A stretch of DNA of 25,163 nucleotides from SHZI01 sp038214295 (GTDB lineage Bacteria; Pseudomonadota; Gammaproteobacteria; Steroidobacterales; GCA-2729495): positions 1-25,163 of the forward strand of contig JBBQSA010000048.1 in the NCBI GenBank assembly GCA_038214295.1, given 5' to 3'. Numbering within the stretch: the stretch's first letter is position 1; every line of letters begins with the position of its first letter. This document shows positions 1-7,701 of the stretch, piece by piece. The position numbers and the translations under genes were made by a program. Under the pieces are notes generated by a model. That model was not told the origin of the DNA, made no database searches, and worked only from the letters and a program-made list of their open reading frames with translations.

Positions 1-443
1 ATGAAGTACGGCATGATCGGGAACAGGGTGTGCCCGTCCCGGTCGACCCCCTCCCGCACGGCCCGCAGCAGCTCGCCGTCGGTCCAGTCCCCGACGCCGG
101 TCTCCCGGTCGGCCGTGATGTTGGGGAAGCAGATCCTGCCCGGGAACTCCGCCGCGAGGCCGGCCGCCGGCTCGTCCCTACCGAGGCAGGAAGTCCGCCC
201 GGCGCCCACGGGGGCCAAGGCGGGGGCGCTGAAGCGCGTCCAGTCCCGGTCCGCGTGGCACTCGGTGCAGGCGAGCACGTGCTCCGCCAGGTAGGTGCCC
301 CGGGCGAGCCGGGCCGGCGTCGCCTCGATGGTCTCCGTCAACGCGGGCCGGACCTGCGGGAATACCGAGAGCAGGTAGACAGCGGCGCCGCCGACGCCCA
401 GCACCGCGGCCCCGCAGAGTCCCAGCAGGATGCGCCCGACCAC
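1..443 (-). CDS. Membrane-anchored c-type cytochrome, partial (3' end outside window)
   Basis: The reading frame on the minus strand stays open to the window edge. From a GTG at 443 it encodes a hydrophobic N-terminus (VVGRILLGLCGAAVLGVGG), which is a signal anchor or uncleaved signal. A heme-c motif CTECH follows at about residue 55. Later comes NITADRETGVGDWTDGEL and then EGVDRDGHTLFPIMPY, the pattern of the cytochrome c domains found in alcohol-dehydrogenase-type cytochrome subunits and related periplasmic electron carriers. It should act in the periplasm, tethered to the inner membrane, passing electrons from a dehydrogenase or donor. The partner is not visible. The GTG start has no clear Shine-Dalgarno sequence; a CTG at 452 is the only other in-frame candidate before the upstream gene's stop. 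It lies 16 nt after the Lys-rich gene and is probably translated from the same message. Family assignment is firm, specific role unknown. Confidence 0.85.
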   Translation of the reverse strand, partial: MVGRILLGLCGAAVLGVGGAAVYLLSVFPQVRPALTETIEATPARLARGTYLAEHVLACTECHADRDWTRFSAPALAPVGAGRTSCLGRDEPAAGLAAEFPGRICFPNITADRETGVGDWTDGELLRAVREGVDRDGHTLFPIMPYF

Positions 444-459
444 CCGGGACAGCCGGCGG

Positions 460-735
460 CTAGCGCTTCTTCCTGGCCTTCTTCGCCACGGACTTCCTGC
501 CCTTGCCCGACTTCTCGGCCAGGTACTCGTCCCGCACCATCTCGATGTCGATCATCAGCGAGGCCGTCATGCGGGCCGCCTGGATGAACTCGTCCAGCAC
601 CTCGTCGGTCAGGGGCAGGATCCCCCCCTTCGAACGCTTGGCATTGACGGCCTTCCAAAGTTTCTGCTGGCGCTTCTGTGCCTGGACGGTGGCGTTGTCC
701 ACGTAGGCGAGGTGCTTTTCAATCAGGGTCGGCAT
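460..735 (-). CDS. Small Lys/Arg-tailed hypothetical protein (91 aa)
   Basis: ATG at 735 is preceded by GAGGAG (741-746) with 5-nt spacing, an excellent ribosome binding site, so the start is well supported. The protein looks mostly helical with no signal peptide or membrane segment. The middle (about residues 40-70) is acidic and amphipathic (TDEVLDEFIQAARMTASL). The last 17 residues are strongly basic (SGKGRKSVAKKARKKR), a tail often seen in nucleic-acid-binding or nucleoid-associated small proteins. No family is recognised. It sits just upstream of the cytochrome c gene in the same direction, and the 157-nt divergent gap to the next gene leaves room for its promoter. Function is unassigned; nucleic-acid binding is inference from the basic tail only. 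Confidence 0.75.
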   Translation of the reverse strand: MPTLIEKHLAYVDNATVQAQKRQQKLWKAVNAKRSKGGILPLTDEVLDEFIQAARMTASLMIDIEMVRDEYLAEKSGKGRKSVAKKARKKR

Positions 736-829
736 GGGAACTCCTCATGGTGTTAGGTGGCCTGTCGGCGGATTATGCCCGCTCCCTCCCGCAACCGGTC
801 TGCCGCATGGCACGCCGACCACCTGCCGC

Positions 830-857
830 TTGACTTCAACCGCAATTGAAATATCTT
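830..857 (+). promoter_or_regulatory. Sigma-70-type promoter for the PA3496-like gene
   Basis: A -35 hexamer TTGACT (830-835) and a -10 hexamer TATCTT (852-857) are separated by 16 nt. They lie in the only AT-rich patch of the divergent intergenic region and end about 36 nt before the ATG at 893. The hexamers match the consensus at 5/6 and 4/6. This is a prediction from sequence only. Confidence 0.5.
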
Positions 858-892
858 TCGCCCCGAATTCGTTCGCCACAGGATTATCCGAG

Positions 893-1117
893 ATGGCAAA
901 GCGGGAAGCAGACTCCAGCGACTTTCAGTGGGAATCCCCCGAGGAGGCCGCCGAGGCCGTCGAGGCCGAGGAATCGGCAGCGGAGTTTCAGCAGTCGTCT
1001 TCGGCACCAATGCCCCGCCCGGGCTTTCACCTGATTGCCGCGCGGAAGATCGAGGAAGCCAGGGAGCGCAGGCAGCTGCGCAAGGCCCTGGAGGACTTCG
1101 ACGACTACGACGTCTGA
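893..1117 (+). CDS. PA3496-type small acidic protein, putative envelope-integrity factor (74 aa)
   Basis: The frame is open further upstream, but ATG 893 is preferred: it has AGGA at 880-883 with 9-nt spacing and a promoter-like sequence just upstream. The protein begins MAKREADSSDFQW, continues with an acidic, low-complexity Glu/Ala segment (about residues 12-40), and ends with a charged helix and acidic tail (ARKIEEARERRQLRKALEDF, then DDYDV). That end resembles the short gammaproteobacterial PA3496 family, annotated as putative envelope integrity proteins (acidic N-terminal half, then an R/E-rich helix ending in DDYD). No signal peptide or membrane segment is visible, so it is probably cytoplasmic. 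Biochemical role is unknown. The family assignment rests on the C-terminal pattern and is moderate. Confidence 0.7.
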   Translation: MAKREADSSDFQWESPEEAAEAVEAEESAAEFQQSSSAPMPRPGFHLIAARKIEEARERRQLRKALEDFDDYDV

Positions 1118-1120
1118 CAG

Positions 1121-1150
1121 CAACCGGGTACCCGGTCCGGTACCCGGTTG
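1121..1150. terminator. 12-bp perfect inverted repeat between convergent genes
   Basis: CAACCGGGTACC (1121-1132) and its exact complement GGTACCCGGTTG (1139-1150) flank a 6-nt loop. It begins 3 nt after the PA3496-like stop and lies before the end of the convergent ferritin-like gene, so it could stop transcription from both sides. There is no T-run on either side, so intrinsic termination is uncertain. The core GGTACC recurs in two other gene-end palindromes in this window. Confidence 0.55.
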
Positions 1151-1178
1151 CCAGGCCAGGCGCCAGGCGGGCCAGCCT

Positions 1179-1730
1179 CTAGGCCAGCTGTTCGAGCAAG
1201 CCCGACAGGTCGTCGGCGTGCTCCTCCTCCATCGCCAGGATCCCCTCCAGCATGCGCCGGGTGGTGGAGTCCTTGTTGCCGATCCAGTTGATCATCTCCC
1301 GGTAGCTGTCGATGGCAATGCGCTCGGCCACCAGGTCTTCACGAATCATGTCGATGAGGTTCTCGCCCTCCACGTACTCGGCATGACTGCGGCTGGCGAG
1401 GCCCTCGGGCGAGAAATCGGGTGCGCCACCCAGCTGGACGATACGAGCGGCGATCTCGTCGGCGTGGGCCTGCTCCTCGGTGGCGTGCTGCAGGAATTCC
1501 TGGGCGACGCTCTGGGAAGCGATCCCCTCGGCCATGAAGAAGTGCCGCTTGTAGCGGAGCACGCAGACGATCTCGGTGGCCAGCGCCTCGTTGAGCAGGC
1601 GGATCACCACCTCCCGGTCCGCGCCGTAGCCCGGCGTTACCGCGCCCGCCTCTATGTGCTGGCGCGCCCGTTTGCGGAGCGTCTTGATGTCCGTCAGGAA
1701 AGGCTTCTTGCCTGGTGTCTTCTTTGCCAT
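1179..1730 (-). CDS. Ferritin-like / bacterioferritin-type diiron protein (183 aa)
   Basis: The protein has the four-helix ferritin-like pattern with regularly spaced metal-ligand motifs: E53 in ALATEIVC, the EEQAHAD motif (E85/E86, H89), E137 in LVAERIAIDSY, and MEEEHADD (about E168-H171). A diiron site for iron binding and oxidation is therefore expected. Length (183 aa) is slightly longer than classical bacterioferritin (about 158 aa) because of an N-terminal Lys/Arg-rich extension of about 25 residues and an insert after the second helix (GGAPDFSPEGLASRSHAEYV). No heme-ligating Met is assigned. The start at 1730 is supported by GGGGAG upstream with 7-nt spacing. It is divergent from marC with a gap of only 40 nt, so both promoters must be very compact. 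Probable role: cytoplasmic iron storage or oxidative-stress protection. Assembly into a cage is not shown by the sequence. Confidence 0.85.
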   Translation of the reverse strand: MAKKTPGKKPFLTDIKTLRKRARQHIEAGAVTPGYGADREVVIRLLNEALATEIVCVLRYKRHFFMAEGIASQSVAQEFLQHATEEQAHADEIAARIVQLGGAPDFSPEGLASRSHAEYVEGENLIDMIREDLVAERIAIDSYREMINWIGNKDSTTRRMLEGILAMEEEHADDLSGLLEQLA

Positions 1731-1770
1731 GTCATTACTCCCCGATGCAGTGCGCTGTTAGCATACAAAT

Positions 1771-2436
1771 GTGAGCCTGCTGCAACCATGGCTGGAAGTC
1801 TACCTGACCGGACTCGTCACGCTCTTCGCGATGATGAATCCGCCGTCTGCGGTACCGCTGTTCCTGACGCTCACGGCCGGCATCTCCGACCGCGAGCAGG
1901 CTACCATCGCCCGCAAAGCGGCAGTGAACGCCGCGATCGTGCTGCTGGTCTGCCTGGCGGCTGGCGCCCTGGTACTGCAGTTCTTCTCGATCTCGCTCGC
2001 GGCGCTGCGGGTGGCCGGCGGGATGATTATCGCGTTCCTCGGCTTTCGCCTGCTGTTCGAGCACGAGGATGCGCACGAGCCAAACCGGGAGAGCGTTCCG
2101 CCAAGGCGCCGCGACCCGTCCCTGGTGCCACTGGCCATTCCCACCCTGTCGGGACCGGGCTCCATGTCGGTGGTCATCACCGGCTTCACTAAGATCGCCG
2201 GGGCGGAGACGCTGGCGGACCGGGTTGGCGGCTACGTGACGGCCGTGCTGGTGATTCTCACTGTCGCCCTCTCCGCCTTCCTGTTTCTGCGGGCCTCCCG
2301 TCGCGTCCTCGCGCTGCTTGGCGACGACGGCATTGCCTCACTGAAGGGCATCATGGGCTTCCTGCTGGTCTGCATCGGCGTGCAGTTCGTGGCCAACGGC
2401 ATCGCCGAATTCGTGGCCAAGGGCCCCGGTCCCTAG
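1771..2436 (+). CDS. MarC/UPF0056-family inner-membrane protein (221 aa)
   Basis: A polytopic membrane protein of about six hydrophobic segments, with the family's N-terminal signature TGLVTLFAMMNPPSAVPLFL (residues 12-31). A second conserved stretch, LVPLAIPTLSGPGSMSVVI (about residues 117-135), is the mid-protein PLAxPxxxGPG motif of MarC/SNARE-like proteins. The linker between the halves (about residues 95-115) is hydrophilic and Arg/Glu-rich and probably cytoplasmic. Length fits the family (about 200-225 aa). MarC proteins are integral inner-membrane proteins of unknown function; the old multiple-antibiotic-resistance link has been withdrawn. Start is GTG at 1771 without a recognisable Shine-Dalgarno, and the gap to the divergent ferritin-like gene is 40 nt, so a short or leaderless transcript is possible. 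Confidence 0.88.
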   Translation: MSLLQPWLEVYLTGLVTLFAMMNPPSAVPLFLTLTAGISDREQATIARKAAVNAAIVLLVCLAAGALVLQFFSISLAALRVAGGMIIAFLGFRLLFEHEDAHEPNRESVPPRRRDPSLVPLAIPTLSGPGSMSVVITGFTKIAGAETLADRVGGYVTAVLVILTVALSAFLFLRASRRVLALLGDDGIASLKGIMGFLLVCIGVQFVANGIAEFVAKGPGP

Positions 2437-2478
2437 CCCCCACGCTCTCTTGCCCCGCAACAACTAACGAAACTAATC

Positions 2479-2500
2479 AAAACGGTGTCCGGTACCTTTT
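2479..2500. terminator. Imperfect GGTACCTTTT-type hairpin between convergent genes
   Basis: AAAA at 2479-2482, then CGGTGTCCGGTACC, then TTTT at 2497-2500. AAAA/TTTT and GGT/ACC can pair around a short loop, with T-runs at the end on both strands. It sits between marC (plus) and the GH63 gene (minus), immediately at the GH63 stop. It shares GGTACCTTTT with the palindrome at 13182-13195, which suggests a dispersed repeat family used as a bidirectional terminator. Confidence 0.5.
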
Positions 2501-5193
2501 CAGGAGGGGCGGCGGGGTTGGAGGAGCTTGGCTACCAGGGCGGTCCAGCCGGTCTGGTGAGCGGCGCCCACGCCGCGGCCCGTGTCCCCGTGGAAGTACT
2601 CGTAGAAGAGCACGTAGTCCCGGAAGTGCGGGTCGGTCTGCAGCCGGTGGTCGGCGCCGAAGACCGGCCGCGCACCGTCTTGCCCGGGCAGGAAGATGCG
2701 GGCCAGTCGGCGGGTCAGCTCGTCGGCCACCTCGGCGATAGTCAGGTAGCGCCCCGAGCCGGTGGGGCACTCCACCTTGAAGTCGTCTCCGTAGTAATAG
2801 TGAAATTTCTGCAGCGACTCGATGATCAGGTAATTCACCGGAAACCATATCGGGCCGCGCCAGTTCGAGTTGCCGCCAAACAGGCCCGTGTCCGATTCCG
2901 CCGGCTGGTAGGTCACCGACACATCCAGGCCGTCGATGCGGAACTCGTAGGGGTGCTCCAGGTGATACCGGGACAGCGCCCGGACCCCGTAGTCGGACAG
3001 GAACTCGGACTCGTCCAGCATGCGCTTCAGCAGGCGCTTCATGCGGTGCCCCCGCAGCAGCGAAAGCAGACGCCGCTGCCCCTCGCCCGCCACTTCCCAG
3101 TGGGACACGAGCGAGGCCAGGTCCGGACGGTAGTTCAGGAACCACTCCATGCGCTGGGTGAATCCCGGCAGTTTTGCCAGCAGCTCGGGGTCCAGTACCT
3201 CGACCGCAAACAGCGGGATCAGGCCCACCATCGAGCGGACCTTCAGGCGCTCCATCCGGCCATCCGGCAGGTGGAGCACGTCGTAGTAGAACTTGTCCTC
3301 GTCGTCCCACAGCCCGATCTCGCTCTCGGCCACGCTGGTCATTGCCTCGGCGATGTGCAGGAAGTGCTCAAAGAACTTGGTCGCGATGTCCTCGTAGACG
3401 TGATTGTGCTGGGCCAGCTCCAGCGCGATGCGCATCAGGTTCAGCGAATACATCGCCATCCAGCTGGTGCCGTCTGACTGGTCGATGTGCCCGCCGGTCG
3501 GCAACTCCGAACTGCGGTCGAAGACGCCGATGTTGTCGAGCCCGAGAAAACCACCCTGGAAGACATTGCGGCCCTCCGCATCCTTGCGGTTGACCCACCA
3601 GGTAAAGTTCAGCAGCAGCTTGTGGAAGACCCGCTCGAGGAAGTCCAGGTCGCCCTTGCCGTCGTTCTGTCCCGGGTTCTGGGCGCGGTCGATCTGGAAC
3701 ACGCGCCAGGCGGCCCAGGCGTGCACCGGCGGGTTCACGTCGCCAAAGGCCCACTCGTAGGCCGGCATCTGGCCGTTGGGGTGCATGTACCACTCCCGCG
3801 TCAGCAGCACGAGCTGGCGCTTGGCAAAGCCCGCATCGATCAGCGCAAACGGGATCATGTGAAAGGCCAGGTCCCAGGCGGCGTACCAGGGGTACTCCCA
3901 CTTGTCCGGCATGGAAATCACGTCGGCATTGTTGAGGTGCTGCCACTCCCAGTTGCGGCCGTGCTTCCGGGCCTCCGGTGGCGATGGCTGCGCCGGATCG
4001 CCCGCGAGCCACCGGTAGACGTCGTAGTTGTAGAACTGCTTGGACCAGATCAGGCCCGCAAAGGCCTGGCGCTGCACGAGGCGCGCTTCCGGGCTCGACA
4101 GGTTGTGCTGGACGCGGGCGTAGAACGCGTCCGCCTCGGCCTTCCGGCAGGTGAACACATCGTCGAATTCAGCGAACGGCAGGGAGACCGGCTTCCGGCA
4201 CAGCCGGACGCGGATTTCCCGGCTGCCACCCGGCGGCAGGGTCAGCTGGTACCAGGCGGCTACCCGGGTACCGCGCGGGTCGGGAAAAACGGCGTCCACC
4301 TTGCCCTCGACGACACGATCGTGGAAACCATCCTTGAAGCAGCCCGTGGCCTCCGTGCCGAACAGTCGGGAGACGTTGGTCTCGTTGTCCGTGAACAGCA
4401 GCTCCGGTGCACCATCCACGTAGAACCGGTAGGTGCCGAGCGCGTCATGCTCGGCCAGCACCTCGGTTTCGTCGACGCCCTGCAACCTCGGCCGCGGCGA
4501 CCCGGGCGCCCAGCTCCACGTGTTGCGGAACCAGAGCTGTGGCAGAAGGTGGAGCGTCGCGGTATCGGGTCCGCGGTTGAACGCGGTGACGCGCATCAGG
4601 AGGTCTTCCGGGGCTGCCTGGGCATACTCCACGAAAACGTCGAAGTAGCGGTCGCCATCGAAGACGCCGGTGTCGAGCAGTTCCGCTTCCGGCTGGCTGA
4701 CGCCGCGCGCCTGGTTCTCCTGCACCAGCTGCTCGTAGGGAAAGGCCGCCTGGGGGTACTTGTAGAGCATCTTCAGGTAGGAGTGGGTCGGCGTGCCGTC
4801 CAGGTAGTAGTAGAGCTCCTTCACGTCCTCGCCGTGATTGCCCTGGCTGTTGGTCAGTCCGAACAGGCGCTCCTTCAGGATATGGTCCTGGCCATTCCAC
4901 AGGGCCAGCGACAGGCACAGGTGCTGCGCGCGATCCGAGACGCCAGCGATGCCATCCTCACCCCACCGGTAGGCCCGGCTCCGGGCCTCCTCGTGGGGGA
5001 AGTACTCCCAGGCGGTGCCGTCGGGGCTGTAGTCCTCCCGCACCGTGCCCCACTGCCGCTCCGACAGGTAGGGGCCCCACCGCTTCCAGCCCTGCCCCGG
5101 CGCGAAGTCCTCCCGCAGGCGCTGGTCCTCGGCGGTGTCGCCAGTCGGGGCGCTCGAAGGCGGCACGCCATCGTGCTGGCCGGAAACCGTCAT
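2500..5193 (-). CDS. GH63-type glucosidase (897 aa)
   Basis: Large cytoplasmic protein (no signal peptide) of the bacterial GH63-like glucosidase group, related to mannosyl-oligosaccharide glucosidase/YgjK. Recognisable stretches are the N-terminal RLREDFAPGQGWKRWGPYLS; GLTNSQGNHGEDVKELYYYL (about 112-131), which is highly conserved in this group; and the (alpha/alpha)6 core with EYPWYAAWDLAFHMIPFAL (about 433-451, D441 a likely catalytic acid). Further conserved stretches are NPPVHAWAAW, GGNSNWRGPIWFPVNYLI and a C-terminal GRGVGAAHQTGWTALVAKLL. Expected activity is release of glucose from an alpha-glucan or glucosyl-oligosaccharide; the true substrate is not known. The ATG overlaps the stop of the upstream debranching-enzyme gene (ATGA, 4 nt), so the two are translationally coupled and probably act on the same glucan. 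It is the last gene of the directon starting at bufA. Confidence 0.9.
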   Translation of the reverse strand: MTVSGQHDGVPPSSAPTGDTAEDQRLREDFAPGQGWKRWGPYLSERQWGTVREDYSPDGTAWEYFPHEEARSRAYRWGEDGIAGVSDRAQHLCLSLALWNGQDHILKERLFGLTNSQGNHGEDVKELYYYLDGTPTHSYLKMLYKYPQAAFPYEQLVQENQARGVSQPEAELLDTGVFDGDRYFDVFVEYAQAAPEDLLMRVTAFNRGPDTATLHLLPQLWFRNTWSWAPGSPRPRLQGVDETEVLAEHDALGTYRFYVDGAPELLFTDNETNVSRLFGTEATGCFKDGFHDRVVEGKVDAVFPDPRGTRVAAWYQLTLPPGGSREIRVRLCRKPVSLPFAEFDDVFTCRKAEADAFYARVQHNLSSPEARLVQRQAFAGLIWSKQFYNYDVYRWLAGDPAQPSPPEARKHGRNWEWQHLNNADVISMPDKWEYPWYAAWDLAFHMIPFALIDAGFAKRQLVLLTREWYMHPNGQMPAYEWAFGDVNPPVHAWAAWRVFQIDRAQNPGQNDGKGDLDFLERVFHKLLLNFTWWVNRKDAEGRNVFQGGFLGLDNIGVFDRSSELPTGGHIDQSDGTSWMAMYSLNLMRIALELAQHNHVYEDIATKFFEHFLHIAEAMTSVAESEIGLWDDEDKFYYDVLHLPDGRMERLKVRSMVGLIPLFAVEVLDPELLAKLPGFTQRMEWFLNYRPDLASLVSHWEVAGEGQRRLLSLLRGHRMKRLLKRMLDESEFLSDYGVRALSRYHLEHPYEFRIDGLDVSVTYQPAESDTGLFGGNSNWRGPIWFPVNYLIIESLQKFHYYYGDDFKVECPTGSGRYLTIAEVADELTRRLARIFLPGQDGARPVFGADHRLQTDPHFRDYVLFYEYFHGDTGRGVGAAHQTGWTALVAKLLQPRRPS

Positions 5194-7160
5194 GCCGTTT
5201 CTCCCAGTTCATGCCAGGCGCGCAGCACCTCCGCGACGCTCCAGGCCTGGGCAATGCAGCCCCGGGGCCGGTGCGGCGCGTCGCCATCGAAGATTTCGCT
5301 GATACTGCCCACACCGGCCTCCGCCAGGTGGCTGCCAATGCCAGCCAGCACCGCCCGGGCCTCCTGGCGCCGGCCATGCACCCGGAAGTGCGCCAGCGCA
5401 AATGGCCCCAGCAGCCAGGCCCACACCGTGCCCTGGTGGTAGGCCGCATCCCGCTGGGCCGGCCCGCCACTGTACCGGCCCGCGTAGCGGGTATCCCCCG
5501 GTGCGAGGCTGCGCAGGCCCATCGGGGTCAACAGCTCGCGCTGGCAGGCACCCACGACCGCAGCCGCCTGCTCGGCGTCCAGCAGTTCCGACGGCAGGGA
5601 CACCGCGAGGATCTGGTTCGGCCGCAGGGAGTCGTCCGCGCCACCGGGGCCATCGATGACATCGTAGAGGTATTCGCCTGCCGGGTACCAGAAGCGCCGG
5701 GCGAAGGATTCCCGGACCCGCGTGGCCAGCGCGCCGTACCGGCCCGCCCGGTCCGGGTCACCCGCGAGAGTCGCGAAGCGCGCCATCACCACCAGGGCAT
5801 GGTGCCAGAGCGCGTTGATCTCGACCGGCTTGCCGACGCGCGGTGTCACGGCGCGATCGTCCACCCGCGCGTCCATCCACGTGAGCGAGGTGCCCGGCTG
5901 TCCCGCGCGCAGCAGTCCGTCCACCGGGTCCACGCCGATGCCGTAGCGGGTGCCGCGCAGGTGCGAGTCAATGACCTCCACCAGCCCGGGCCAGAGCTCG
6001 CGCAGCAGCGCGTCATCGCCAGTCGCCTGCCAGCAGGCGTCCACCGCATGGAAGTACCAGAGCGTCGCATCCGCGGTGTGGTACTCCGGCGCCGCGCCGT
6101 CGTCCGGAAAGCGGTTCGGCAGCATGCCGTCGCTGAGCAACCCGGCATAGGTGCGCAGGATCCGGGCCGCTATCCCCGGCCTGCCGGTGGCGAGGGTCAG
6201 TCCCGGCAGCGCGAGCAGCGTGTCGCGGCCCCAGTCGCCAAACCAGTGGTAACCGGCGATAACCGTGGCCCCGGGGAGCCCGGCAGCGTCGCTGCGGGCC
6301 ACGATGAACTGGTCGGCGGCCAGCGTGAGCTGGCGCACCCAGCCCGGTTGCCGCGCGACTGGCAGCAGCAGCTCGGCGCGCCGGCGCTGCTCGGCGCCGA
6401 GCACCGCCAGCGGATCCGCGTCGGTGTCTTCCGTCGTGAGGACGAGCGTGGCCGTGGCGCCCACCGGCAGGTCCACGACGAATTCACAGGGGCGAAACAG
6501 GTCCTCGCAGCTGTCCAGGCCCCGCTCCGCCTCGCGACGCTGATGAAAGGACCAGAACCAGTCACCGCGCGGCTCGCAACCGGCGTCCGCGCACAGCAGG
6601 CGGTAGGGCCGGGCGCCCGGCGCGGCGCGGACGCGGACGCCCCCGGGCACCGTTTCAACCTGCGGCTGGTCGCCACCCCGCAGCAGCGCGTGGTAGTCCC
6701 GGTACGTGCAGAGCGGTGACAGGTGCAAGCGCAGCGGGCCGCTGCCCCGTTCGAGGCGAAAGCGCAGGTAGGTGGTGTTGGCCCCCTGCCCCATCCAGAC
6801 CGTGCGGGTGAGGCGGGCGTCGCCCAGGCTGGAGTTCCACACGGGCATGCCACCGTTGAGTATGAAGGCCTCGGTGTGCCGGTAGCCGTCGGGGTATACC
6901 GTGCCACCCGCGTACTCCTGGGCGCTCAGCGCGCGGGTCTGCCCCTGGTATTCCGCGTGGATGTCGAGGCCTGCCACCAGCACGGTGCGGCCCAGCGGCG
7001 GTTGCAAGGCCGCGACCAGCAGGCCGTGGTAGCGACGGGTGGCCGCGCCGGCGACCGTGCCCGACGCGTAGCCGCCGAGGCCGTTGGTCACGAGCCATTC
7101 ACGCCCGGCGGCGCTGTCGAACTGGCTGCAGATGTCGCGGTCGAGATCCAGGCGCGGCAC
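5190..7160 (-). CDS. Archaeal/bacterial-type glycogen debranching enzyme, GDE N + C domains (about 656 aa)
   Basis: The N-terminal domain begins near REWLVTNGLGGYASGTVAG and ATRRYHGLLVAAL, the hallmark of the GDE_N (GH133-type) family. The C-terminal (alpha/alpha)6 domain contains GYHWFGDWGRDTLLALPGL (DWGRD acid region), LPNRFPDDGAAPEYHTADAT, SLRPNQILAVSLP and SEIFDGDAPHRPRGCIAQAW, a conserved substrate-binding and catalytic-base region. Predicted role: hydrolysis of alpha-1,6 branches and/or 4-alpha-glucanotransfer on glycogen or maltodextrin in the cytoplasm. The frame is open far upstream through doxX, but homology begins only around LDLDRDICSQFD. GTG at 7160 is chosen; no good Shine-Dalgarno is seen, and a GTG near 7220, inside doxX, is an alternative. 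It follows doxX after 38 nt and overlaps the GH63 gene by 4 nt. Confidence 0.88.
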   Translation of the reverse strand: MPRLDLDRDICSQFDSAAGREWLVTNGLGGYASGTVAGAATRRYHGLLVAALQPPLGRTVLVAGLDIHAEYQGQTRALSAQEYAGGTVYPDGYRHTEAFILNGGMPVWNSSLGDARLTRTVWMGQGANTTYLRFRLERGSGPLRLHLSPLCTYRDYHALLRGGDQPQVETVPGGVRVRAAPGARPYRLLCADAGCEPRGDWFWSFHQRREAERGLDSCEDLFRPCEFVVDLPVGATATLVLTTEDTDADPLAVLGAEQRRRAELLLPVARQPGWVRQLTLAADQFIVARSDAAGLPGATVIAGYHWFGDWGRDTLLALPGLTLATGRPGIAARILRTYAGLLSDGMLPNRFPDDGAAPEYHTADATLWYFHAVDACWQATGDDALLRELWPGLVEVIDSHLRGTRYGIGVDPVDGLLRAGQPGTSLTWMDARVDDRAVTPRVGKPVEINALWHHALVVMARFATLAGDPDRAGRYGALATRVRESFARRFWYPAGEYLYDVIDGPGGADDSLRPNQILAVSLPSELLDAEQAAAVVGACQRELLTPMGLRSLAPGDTRYAGRYSGGPAQRDAAYHQGTVWAWLLGPFALAHFRVHGRRQEARAVLAGIGSHLAEAGVGSISEIFDGDAPHRPRGCIAQAWSVAEVLRAWHELGETA

Positions 7161-7198
7161 GCCGTCGCCCGGACGACGGGCCGCGGTCCCGGAGGGGG

Positions 7199-7672
7199 TC
7201 AGTCCTGGCGTCCGCGCCACCGGTACCCGATCAATTGATCCAGCGAGAGGCTGCCGGGGCCGTAGGCCGCGAGCATCACGAGCAGCGCGCCCCACAGGTA
7301 GTGCTGGCCGAGCGCGGCCTCGAAGCCGGGCGTCAGCAGCACATGGGCATAGGAGACGACAGCCATGACGTTCACTGCCAGCAATCCTACTGCAGCAAAG
7401 CGCCCGAACAGGCCCACGATGAGCAGAGTCGAAAAAAACAGTTCGCCGGCCGTACCGGCGAACGCCGCCGCCCACGGCGACAACAGCGGCGTGTGGTACT
7501 CCTCCTGGAACAGGAAGAGCGTGGTGTCCCAGTCCTCCAGCTTCAGCAGGCCCGACTTGAGGAACTGCCAGCCCACCCAGCACCGGGCCGCCAGTGCAAC
7601 CAGCGGCTGGACGGTGTCCAGGATCCTGTCGAGCCAGCCCAGCGGGCGGCCGATAAGGCTGAGGACTGACAT
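7199..7672 (-). CDS. DoxX-family membrane protein of the bufferin cassette (157 aa)
   Basis: Four hydrophobic segments in a DoxX-like arrangement: an N-terminal amphipathic stretch (IGRPLGWLDRILDTVQPLV), then RCWVGWQFLKSGLLKLEDWD (about 31-50), AAAFAGTAGELFFSTLLIVG (about 68-87), VGLLAVNVMAVVSYAHVLL and a final WGALLVMLAAYGPGSLSLDQ. The GR-W..K-G-K pattern and the acidic GELF in the second helix match DoxX proteins that accompany DUF692/DUF2063 genes. The start ATG 7672 has GGGGAG with 8-nt spacing; a longer upstream frame is not supported. DoxX proteins are inner-membrane proteins of uncertain, possibly redox-related, function. In bufferin clusters they are common accessories, but their exact role is unknown. 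Located 29 nt after bufC. Confidence 0.88.
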   Translation of the reverse strand: MSVLSLIGRPLGWLDRILDTVQPLVALAARCWVGWQFLKSGLLKLEDWDTTLFLFQEEYHTPLLSPWAAAFAGTAGELFFSTLLIVGLFGRFAAVGLLAVNVMAVVSYAHVLLTPGFEAALGQHYLWGALLVMLAAYGPGSLSLDQLIGYRWRGRQD

Positions 7673-7701
7673 GAACGGTGCTCCCCGGCCCGCGGGCCGT
7701 G

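Noticed and set aside
734..892. N-terminal extension of the PA3496-like gene to 734
   Set aside because: The extension overlaps the promoter-like sequence at 830-857 and has no good ribosome binding site. ATG 893 has AGGA at 9 nt.
3487..5442. 651-codon plus-strand frame opposite the GH63 gene
   Set aside because: Antisense to a recognisable glycosidase, no known motif, and the frame spans a gene boundary on the true strand.
5211..6719. 502-codon plus-strand frame opposite the debranching enzyme
   Set aside because: The minus-strand GDE motifs account for this region; the plus-strand translation has no domain features.
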